DNA of 15,830 bases from assembly GCA_019594025.1 (NCBI GenBank), contig JAFDUB010000030.1, forward strand, positions 1 through 15,830, in the 5' to 3' direction. This stretch comes from Thermoplasmata archaeon. Its GTDB lineage: Archaea > Thermoplasmatota > Thermoplasmata > Halarchaeoplasmatales > Halarchaeoplasmataceae. Positions 10,401 through 13,862 of the stretch are shown here, in pieces. The first letter of the stretch is position 1. Every line of letters starts with the position of its first letter. Both the position numbers and the translations under genes were made by a program. The notes under the pieces were generated by a model. That model saw nothing but the letters and a program-made list of their open reading frames with translations, was not told the origin of the DNA and searched no databases.

Positions 10401-11852
10401 GTTTAAAGCAGTACCCCACATCTGTGCGGGGTCGATTATATCTGATAAGTCGATATTGTCTTCTAATGTATAATCCGCAGTCAGGTCCACGGCCATCAAC
10501 TGAAGCTGGTGGTTGTTTCTTATCTCTGTGGACCATTCCGACTGTAAGAACGGACGGGTTTCACCATCTATCATCCACCAAGTATCTACGAAATCCCAAC
10601 CAGCACCGGTGAAAGTACTCTCGGTCATCATCTCCGCCGTAGTTTTCGGTTCACCTTTGCCGGTGTCTGAATGGCCGGTTGTTTCTTGGTCATAGAAGCT
10701 ATCAAACACCTCACCATCACCATAATCATTATCTCCAACTAGCCCGCCTTCCCATGTTTCCCCTGTTCCACCACCGGTCACGTTTCCAGTTGCATAGGAA
10801 TTGGTGACTACGCCTGTGTTTTGCCCCACAAGTCCACCGACTCGACGGAAGGGTCCCGTAACCTCTCCGGTGGCGTAAGAGTAGTTAACGTAGCCGGAAT
10901 TGATACCGGCTAGACCGCCAACTGCCTGAGATGAATCACTTATGGTTGAATTGATACTCCCGGTGGCATAGGAATATGATATGGAGCCTCCTGCATTGTA
11001 TCCTACCAGGCCGCCTAAATAAGAACTTCCATTGACGTTCCCGGTTGCATATGAATCCTCGATAACACCAGCGTTTCGGCCCACGAGCCCACCCCTTGAA
11101 TTCCCCTCACCGCTCACGTTACCTGTAGAGAAGCTATTTAACACCATGCCATTTGCGTTTTCTCCCATCAATCCCCCGCCGGTATTATCTGCAGTCACCA
11201 TGACCTCTGCGTGGGAGTTAGATACCGTAGTGAATGAGTTCCACCCCATGAGTCCACCTACACGAAAACCAAGACCGGTCAAGACTCCAGACGCAGAGCA
11301 GTTTGAAACTGTCCCACCAGGCGTATGAAAACCACCACTCCTTCCGACGAGTCCACCTACATAATTGTTACCTGTGACATTTACATCAACCAAGGATACA
11401 TTAGAAACATATCCACCTTCATCTATGTGACTGAAAAGTCCAACACCGCTAACATCAGGGCGATATATGAACAAACCTGTAATGGTATATCCCCCCCCAT
11501 CGAATGTACCGTCGAACTGATTTTCCCCGTCACCTATAGGTTCGAAACCACGGTACACACCCTCGGTTTCGTTCCAGTTCCACTTACTCGTCTCACCGGC
11601 GTCGATATCGTTCGCCAACGCATAATGTGCACTCAGGTCCAAGCTCATGTTCTGCAGATCGTGGACATCGTAGATCATGTACGGATCTTCTGGAGAACCG
11701 TCTCCTAGGATGTTATTTTTTGGCACAGATGATGTTTCCACATCGAGATCGATCTCATAATCCGTCGAGCCATTAAAAGCCGAAGCCACACCGATGACAC
11801 TCATCACTAACATCACATTCAGAAGAATAACTAGTATCTTTTCGTTTTCCAT
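4404..11852 (-). CDS. Giant modular cell-surface protein (GLUG / Ig-like / BIG2-like / InlB B-repeats, C-terminal membrane anchor)
   Basis: About 2482 residues from the ATG at 11850-11852. That start directly begins a signal peptide (MENEK, then a hydrophobic run to about residue 25 ending ASA) and has GGGCGAT four bases before it; a longer frame begins with a TTG at 11912 but lacks these supports. Domains by approximate residue: three GLUG-repeat blocks (50-440, 443-750, 755-1046), eight Ig-like repeats of about 90 residues (1047-1755), four BIG2-like repeats (1756-2095), two InlB-type B-repeats (about 2097-2248), a CARDB-like beta domain (about 2250-2335), a third B-repeat (2340-2405), one membrane helix (about 2421-2443) stopped by KKKSKGG, and an acidic, Gln/Pro-rich cytoplasmic tail. 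It is strongly acidic with many N-x-S/T sites. These families act in adhesion and surface-layer structures, so a cell-surface stalk or adhesin is the likely role. It is transcribed alone. Confidence 0.93.
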   Translation of the reverse strand: MENEKILVILLNVMLVMSVIGVASAFNGSTDYEIDLDVETSSVPKNNILGDGSPEDPYMIYDVHDLQNMSLDLSAHYALANDIDAGETSKWNWNETEGVYRGFEPIGDGENQFDGTFDGGGYTITGLFIYRPDVSGVGLFSHIDEGGYVSNVSLVDVNVTGNNYVGGLVGRSGGFHTPGGTVSNCSASGVLTGLGFRVGGLMGWNSFTTVSNSHAEVMVTADNTGGGLMGENANGMVLNSFSTGNVSGEGNSRGGLVGRNAGVIEDSYATGNVNGSSYLGGLVGYNAGGSISYSYATGSINSTISDSSQAVGGLAGINSGYVNYSYATGEVTGPFRRVGGLVGQNTGVVTNSYATGNVTGGGTGETWEGGLVGDNDYGDGEVFDSFYDQETTGHSDTGKGEPKTTAEMMTESTFTGAGWDFVDTWWMIDGETRPFLQSEWSTEIRNNHQLQLMAVDLTADYTLEDNIDLSDIIDPAQMWGTALNSGQGFVPLGTSGDQFVGNFDGNDHTIHLLYIDRPETTHIGLFGDIGDTGSVFDMGLTELSVKGNATTGGLAGLNRGVVNNTYTTGFVHGTGEYIGGLFGDNVGTVSVSYSTVHVDGKARSGGLVGINRGIISGSFSAGDVKGIDHDAGGFVGQNTGTIDNSYSLANVTGEIQVGGLVGLNLGGDIYDSYSTGFVSGSGALGGLVGWSNGVVANSFYDQETSGRSDTGKGEPKTTAEMQTQSTFTDAGWDFEDIWKMIEGMTYPLLWWQPLPTGEGTPEDPYLIYDVYDLQNMKDDITAHYLIVNDIDGSETRFWNDDAGFLPVGTFEDRFNGSLDGDGHKITGLYINRTSDHIGLFGVTEYAEIKDVGLVDVEIQGGGYTGGIAGYTEYSTISRSYVTGVVNGGFNVGGLIGRTWMGSVEHSYADVDVYGGTWAGGLIGFNDVCTVSNTYARGDVYGSSTIGGLIGRNDRAAVEYSYSTGYVSGDSNVGGLVGSRDPSGGYADIANFWDNQTSGQTGSAMGTGKNTTEMKTQTTFTDEAWDFTDTWWMIENATYPLLWYQPVAVGITSPYDGQVFASAEVTVEWLGGTNGSGTVSYSIRIEGGEWIDKGGNTTHQFSGLEEGEYTVDVKVYDTANNSALDTVKFIVDLTEPNVEITSPSDGEAFSSTNVTVEWTGSDDVSGIDYYEVKIGEEDWIYKALNTTHLFTDLEEGIHTVYVRVTDNAGNNATDNVTFTVDVTDPNVEIISPGDGDVFSTGNVTVEWTGSDMGSGISHYEIRLNEGEWDNVGTDTEYIFEGLTDGEHTVDVRALDHANNSAVDNVTFIVDLTDPLIDIVSPYDGEVISSVNITVEWTGSDDASGIDYYEIRIDGGEWTNVGLNTSHQFTDLEEGDHTVDVRVTDNAGNNATDSVTFTVDITPPTVTITSPDEGQIFNVSDITVQWIGSDDETGISHYEIRLNDEDWMNVGNDTEYILEGVADGEHTVYVRAFDFANNTDTDDVNFTVDVTAPSVDITSPSDGEAIPSVEVTVEWTGSDDTSGIDYYEIRIDGGEWIHKGLQTTHDFTDLDEGSHTVDVRATDNADNSAVDPVTFVVDVSDPTVSITSPDEGEIFGSTEVTVEWDGSDDISGIDHYEIRLDDGDWEHLDMDTSYTFQDLEEGHRTVEVRVTDKAGNDALDSVTFIVDVSDPTVSIISPEEGEEFDTTEVTVEWIGDDEISGIDNYEVRINQGTWQDKELQTTHIFTDLAEGEHTVDVRAYDKAGNSATDTVTFTIEFEISYIVISPDYGSISAGDSIEYTARAYDEYGGDKGDVTDETTWSIEEDAGGYWDDNVYFSQYADEWIVTGVYYGMEDTANLRVLAGDVHSIVISPEEETITAGDYVDYTAYAYDVFGNEKGEVLPTYSIEEDAGGSWSNRRYHSEFAGTWTVMGTYDGVLDTATLIVDPGDVIRIEISPQQSTITAGDTQEYTAVAYDGYDNEIEDVTADTHWSIDSNAGGYWDNNVYHSENAGYWAVTGTYGEISGTAYLTVESKPVSYMIIEPQEASIDVGASQSYTATAYDEDDNEIGDVTDDTTWSINSGAGGYWTYNEYTSENAGTWTVTGTYDGFSDQATLTVLEDEIYTLTMDVIGNGWTEPPTGVHEYEVDTFVLIEAFPHEGWVFSHWTGDYPPGEAQHNIISTTMDSDKQLTAHFVEEDVNRYELIISVEGMGTVNIDPDLLDYPEGTIVTLTVTPNPGWQFVEWRGDISGSHLPAEVHMSEDKNVTAVFTEAEAEFRITNFVVNPTEGDEPLTVGITAEIENVGTSEGSIELTMGGTLIQGWTVEPGETVPVDETYIFESSGLFYIRLGDESIAIRVGDVVVHTLNLNHQGQGSVLPEEELYEQGTSVTLTAVAEDGWKFVEWTGAHNGTDESITFTMDEDKTITAVFREIEDDPEPTDPSESGLNTWLLLAVILVVFVILAVVMLLKKKSKGGNTEQMPQQDDPHLDPEETQTDQSPTEDQPPLD
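4640..5560 (-). repeat. Three InlB-type B-repeats flanking a CARDB-like domain
   Basis: Within the giant protein, the units share 'G.(G/T)......Y..GT.VTLTA.P..GW.FV.W.G.......(F/M).M..DK..TAVF', the pattern of divergent InlB B-repeat (Flg_new-type) modules. Two lie at about 5105-5560 and one at 4640-4842. Between them, 'FRITNFVVNPTEGDEPLTV' starts a CARDB-like beta-sandwich. The modules sit closest to the membrane anchor and probably form the base of the stalk. Confidence 0.7.
5566..6585 (-). repeat. Four BIG2-like Ig repeats in the giant protein
   Basis: Four units of about 85-90 residues each start with 'I.I.P....I.AGD...YTA.AYD..GN..GDVT..T.WSI...AGG.W' and end with 'AGTWTV.GTYDG..DTATL.V'. 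This is the pattern of bacterial Ig-like group 2 domains found in invasin- and intimin-like stalks. The second unit lacks the 'DVT..TTW' residues and is a few residues shorter. Confidence 0.75.
6586..8711 (-). repeat. Eight Ig-like repeats of about 270 bp in the giant protein
   Basis: Each unit begins with '(I/V).ITSP.(D/E)GE.F....VTVEW.GSDD.SGI..YE(I/V)R(I/L)' and ends with 'L.EG.HTVDVR..D.AGN.A.D.VTF.VD'. The SP.DG markers recur about every 270 bp (near 8700, 8430, 8160, 7890, 7620, 7350, 7080, 6820). The first unit is the most divergent. The pattern fits the Big_7 / 'Ig domain of secreted proteins' group; such arrays act as rigid spacers. Confidence 0.85.
8715..11705 (-). repeat. Three blocks of GLUG repeats (19 motifs)
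   Basis: Each block opens with a lead-in of the type 'DLQNM..D..AHY...NDID....W.....GF.P(I/V)G...(F/R).G..DG.G..I.GL.I.R' and continues with GLUG motifs (GGLVG.N.G..S.SY.TG.V.G). I count 8, 6 and 5 motifs. Each block closes with a shared tail containing a 'F(Y/W)D..T(S/T)G' start and 'W.F.D.W.MI...T.P.L'. GLUG domains form beta-helical surface structures in bacteria and archaea, often in adhesion. Confidence 0.85.
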
Positions 11853-11923
11853 ATCTATCGCCCATTTATTTTTTGTTCTGTGTAAATACGGGGTGAACCT
11901 GTGCAGATACAACAGAATATAAC

Positions 11924-11938
11924 GATAAATACCTTTCT
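11924..11938 (-). promoter_or_regulatory. Candidate promoter of the giant surface-protein gene
   Basis: On the minus strand AGAAAGG (11932-11938) is followed by TATTTATC (11924-11931), a BRE/TATA-like pair. Transcription would begin near 11900, giving a leader of about 50 bases before the ATG at 11852. That would put the alternative TTG at 11912 outside the message, which supports the chosen start. Confidence 0.45.
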
Positions 11939-11974
11939 ACGGGGTGATAATTTGTAATATCTATAAACTCGATC

Positions 11975-11994
11975 AATAAAAAATATCTTTTATT
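11975..11994. repeat. Hyphenated palindrome between divergent giant-protein and cyclase genes
   Basis: AATAAAAAATATCTTTTATT has 7-bp arms AATAAAA/TTTTATT around AATATC. It lies between two divergent promoters, where a shared regulator could bind. It is very AT-rich, so chance is a real alternative. Confidence 0.3.
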
Positions 11995-12024
11995 AGGTTG
12001 AGCTATCTATTTTTGTACACAAAA

Positions 12025-12034
12025 TCCATATATG
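12025..12034 (+). promoter_or_regulatory. Possible TATA-like box of the cyclase-family gene
   Basis: CATATATG, after an A-rich stretch, lies about 35 bases before the GGAGGA ribosome-binding site. Transcription from it would start near 12055 and give a leader of about 20 bases before the TTG at 12074. Other AT-rich boxes (for example TATAAA near 11962) are possible. Confidence 0.3.
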
Positions 12035-12073
12035 CATGTTAGATGGTATAAGAGCATAAAGGAGGAACATGAT

Positions 12074-12592
12074 TTGAAGATCGTAGACCTGACGGAACCG
12101 ATGGAACCAGGTATGAAGGTATATCCAGGAGATCCCGAAGTTAAGATGGATATAGTTCATACACACGAAAAAAATTCTTGGGAGTTGAGGGAATTGAGCT
12201 TTGGCACCCACACCGGCACCCATGTAGATGCATTTTCGCACATGCTGGAGGATGGAAAAACCCTCGATGAAATACCGCTTACCCAATTCTTCGGCGATGC
12301 ACAAGTGGTCGATCCTGATGATGATCTTCCGACGGATATGGGATTGTTCTTTGTTAGTGAGGTAGGAGTTGAACTATTGGAGAAGATACTCCTTGCAGAA
12401 CCACCTTTCGTTGGAGGTATGATCGATCTGGGATTAGAACGGGCTTTGTTAGAGAACGAGGTTATAACATACACGAACCTGGTGAATCTAGAACAGATCT
12501 CTAAGAACGAAACATTCACCTTCTACGGCCTACCACTGAAGATCAAAGACGGTGACGGCTCTCCGGTCCGTGCTGTAGCTTTGATCGACTGA
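12074..12592 (+). CDS. Cyclase-family (kynurenine formamidase-like) metal-dependent hydrolase, TTG start
   Basis: 172 residues from a TTG at 12074. That start has GGAGGA (12061-12066) seven bases before it and gives the classic family N-terminus MKIVDLTEPMEPGMKVYPGDP. The in-frame ATG at 12032 would add 14 poorly fitting residues and has no ribosome-binding site. The metal/active-site signature HTGTHVDAFSH spans residues 46-56 (His46, His50, Asp52, His56), matching H-x-G-T-H-x-D-x-P-x-H except that the usual Pro is Phe54. The C-terminus has the family's GDGSPVRAVAL (160-170). At 172 residues it is shorter than the usual 200-220, mainly in the middle. Relatives hydrolyse N-formylkynurenine or cyclic amides; no kynurenine-pathway gene is nearby, so the substrate is open. 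Confidence 0.85.
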   Translation: MKIVDLTEPMEPGMKVYPGDPEVKMDIVHTHEKNSWELRELSFGTHTGTHVDAFSHMLEDGKTLDEIPLTQFFGDAQVVDPDDDLPTDMGLFFVSEVGVELLEKILLAEPPFVGGMIDLGLERALLENEVITYTNLVNLEQISKNETFTFYGLPLKIKDGDGSPVRAVALID

Positions 12593-12654
12593 AGAATATA
12601 CTCCTGGTGCGAAAGAGGTGACGATGATCCACCGTTTTATCTGACATCATCTAA

Positions 12655-13188
12655 CTACTCTTTCCGAAAGCACGCATAAAAATGATCTCCTCTTTTACCG
12701 GAGCTAAATACCTTAAATCCATGTTCTTCCAGAAGGTCCACCGCTCCGTCGAGTGTAAATCTTTCTTGTAAAGGAGGTCCTCCATCACCTTCTGCACCTC
12801 TATCCCAATCTACCACGCACATCTTCCCCATCTCTTTGATAATACGGTACAATTCGTCGAACGTACCTTTGTCATCGATCTCATGCAGCACGTTAACTAG
12901 GAAGGCCTTGTCAACATCATCCGACGGTACGGGGATGTGCCCTTCTTCGTTCAACAATATCTCCACGTTCTCGCATCGAACACACCTTTCCCTCAACTTA
13001 TCAAGCATCTCCTCCTGCGCATACACCTTGCTCACCATATCGGAAAGAGGGACAGTCAAAAAGCCGGTCCCGGCTCCCAGGTCAAGCACTTTGTCTCCCT
13101 CTGCGATGTCCAAAAGATCGAGTATATCCTCCGGACGTCTGTCCTTTGAGTCTAATATATCCGCGTGCTCCGGGTCGAACTTGCTCAT
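12655..13188 (-). CDS. Class I SAM-dependent methyltransferase (methyltransferase 11/UbiE-like)
   Basis: A 177-residue protein starting at the ATG 13186-13188. The N-terminus 'KFDPEHADILDSKDRRPEDIL' is the helix that precedes the core in a common prokaryotic methyltransferase group. The SAM-binding motif VLDLGAGTGFLTVPLS is at 34-49, the acidic residue after strand 2 lies near QEEM (58-61), AFLVNVLHEI (95-104) is the strand-4 motif, and CVVDWDRGAEGDGGPPLQERF (124-144) is a strand-5/substrate segment often followed by 'R.....'. No ribosome-binding site precedes the ATG. A TATA-like CTTATTTT around 13224 would give a very short leader, so the message may be leaderless. The gene ends in TAG and converges with the cyclase gene. 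The substrate is unknown. Confidence 0.86.
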   Translation of the reverse strand: MSKFDPEHADILDSKDRRPEDILDLLDIAEGDKVLDLGAGTGFLTVPLSDMVSKVYAQEEMLDKLRERCVRCENVEILLNEEGHIPVPSDDVDKAFLVNVLHEIDDKGTFDELYRIIKEMGKMCVVDWDRGAEGDGGPPLQERFTLDGAVDLLEEHGFKVFSSGKRGDHFYACFRKE

Positions 13189-13262
13189 GTTTTGAGGGAA
13201 TGATGGTTATGAAAATAAGTCTTTTCACTGGGCGGGAAAAAATTAATAACATCAACGTTATG

Positions 13263-13270
13263 TTTTAAAT
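13263..13270 (+). promoter_or_regulatory. TATA-like box before the 51-residue ORF
   Basis: TTTTAAAT lies about 35 bases before the ATG at 13301. The expected start point near 13290 would leave about ten leader bases carrying GTGAT. Confidence 0.35.
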
Positions 13271-13300
13271 GGATTTTATGCTATTATTAGCTGTGATAAG

Positions 13301-13456
13301 ATGATTGCAGGAATGATAGCGATACTAGCAGGCCTCATACTGTTAACTGGACTCCTTGGAGTCATACCAGCGTTCGGAGGAACATCTGAAGAAGTTTGCA
13401 AAATGGTTGGGAAGCTTTCAGGGTCTGATCGGATGATATTTGACAGCCTTTGTTAG
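13301..13456 (+). CDS. Putative 51-residue single-span membrane peptide
   Basis: ATG at 13301, TAG at 13454. The first 25 residues (MIAGMIAILAGLILLTGLLG then VIPAF) form one hydrophobic segment with Gly spacing suited to a membrane helix. The rest (GGTSEEVCKMVGKLSGSDRM...) is hydrophilic, with two Cys. GTGAT sits three bases before the ATG, the same kind of ribosome-binding site used by the methyltransferase at 2834, and a TATA-like box lies at proper distance. No family is recognised. The hydrophobic pattern, signal and spacing favour a real small gene, but it is short and no homologue can be checked here. Confidence 0.45.
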   Translation: MIAGMIAILAGLILLTGLLGVIPAFGGTSEEVCKMVGKLSGSDRMIFDSLC

Positions 13457-13510
13457 ATCTACATGAATTTTTTGAAGGCGCATAGTCATCGCTGGGCGAG
13501 TGGACGTATT

Positions 13511-13742
13511 AGGTAAAAAGAGTGGGAAAGAGTTTTTCCTAATGTTTCGGAATGAATTCCAAATATTTGAATAACTAGTTAATTCAAATGCAAGAGGAAC
13601 CCTGTTCCTGCAATCGAATGAACACATAGTATTCATGTAGACACTCGGTAAGTGTACCTCGTGATATGATGTGTGGTTGTTGGGGCCGGATGCTGGTTAA
13701 AGTCTGCTCGCCGGACACAATTCACCAGCGTGTTTTGATCCG
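13511..13742. repeat. Cluster of inverted repeats, possible structured RNA
   Basis: Within 232 bases several potential stems follow one another: AGG-t-AAAAA (13511-13519) with TTTTTCCT (13533-13540); GGAA/TTCC (13549-13560); ATTTGAAT (13565-13572) with ATTCAAAT (13582-13589) around AACTAGTT plus one A; AGGAAC/GTTCCT (13595-13609) with loop CCT; ATGAA/TTCAT (13618-13636); ACACT/AGTGT (13641-13655); and a nested element with CGGAT/ATCCG, GCTGGT/ACCAGC and GTCTG/CGGAC (13687-13742). No known RNA family was recognised. It could be a non-coding RNA, a terminator region, a protein-binding array or a decayed small mobile element. Confidence 0.4.
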
Positions 13743-13858
13743 CAGGAGGGGCATACCGTGAGAAAAATCTGAGTCATCGATACAGGGGGAGGTACCTTTA
13801 CTGTTTTATCGAGCTTTGATAACCTAGATATAGATGCTCTCATCGGAGACTTATTCAT
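13697..13858 (-). CDS. Doubtful 53-codon ORF with zinc-ribbon-like C-terminus
   Basis: The ORF starts four bases after the TPR gene's TAG, with AGAG just before its ATG, and ends in TAA at 13697-13699. Residues 36-51 read CPSCGSKHAGELCPAS, a CxxC-x8-CxxS arrangement like a zinc ribbon that has lost its fourth Cys. The remainder (residues 1-30) is unremarkable and Ser/Lys/Pro-rich. Position suggests a small gene co-transcribed behind the TPR gene, or the leftover 3' end of a larger one. It overlaps part of the inverted-repeat region. Low confidence as a functional gene. Confidence 0.22.
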   Translation of the reverse strand: MNKSPMRASISRLSKLDKTVKVPPPVSMTQIFLTVCPSCGSKHAGELCPASRL

Positions 13859-13862
13859 CTCT

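Larger units (their letters stand above)
13189..13862. other. Long gap without a large gene
   Basis: About 670 bases separate the methyltransferase start from the TPR gene's stop. The left part (13263-13456) fits a short promoter plus a 51-codon membrane peptide. The middle (13511-13742) is rich in inverted repeats. The right part (13697-13858) carries a weak minus-strand ORF. No tRNA, rRNA or insertion-sequence end was recognised. Confidence 0.6.

Noticed and set aside
11853..11912. TTG start giving a 20-residue extension of the giant protein
   Set aside because: It would place charged and aromatic residues before the signal peptide and lies upstream of the expected transcription start.
2788..13574. 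Exact 14-base match AAATATTTGAATAA at 2788-2801 and 13561-13574
   Set aside because: One such AT-rich match is expected by chance in a window of this size, and the contexts differ.
13418..13636. Minus-strand 72-residue ORF in the gene-poor gap
   Set aside because: No ribosome-binding site at proper distance, no recognisable pattern, and it overlaps the inverted-repeat cluster and the end of the better-supported plus-strand ORF.
13660..13780. tRNA or C/D-box RNA in the gap
   Set aside because: No T-arm or anticodon arrangement fits, and the C-box-like and D-box-like matches are imperfect and wrongly spaced.
13806..13822. TTATC/GATAA stem as a terminator of the TPR gene
   Set aside because: A 5-bp AT-rich stem with no T-run is not above chance.
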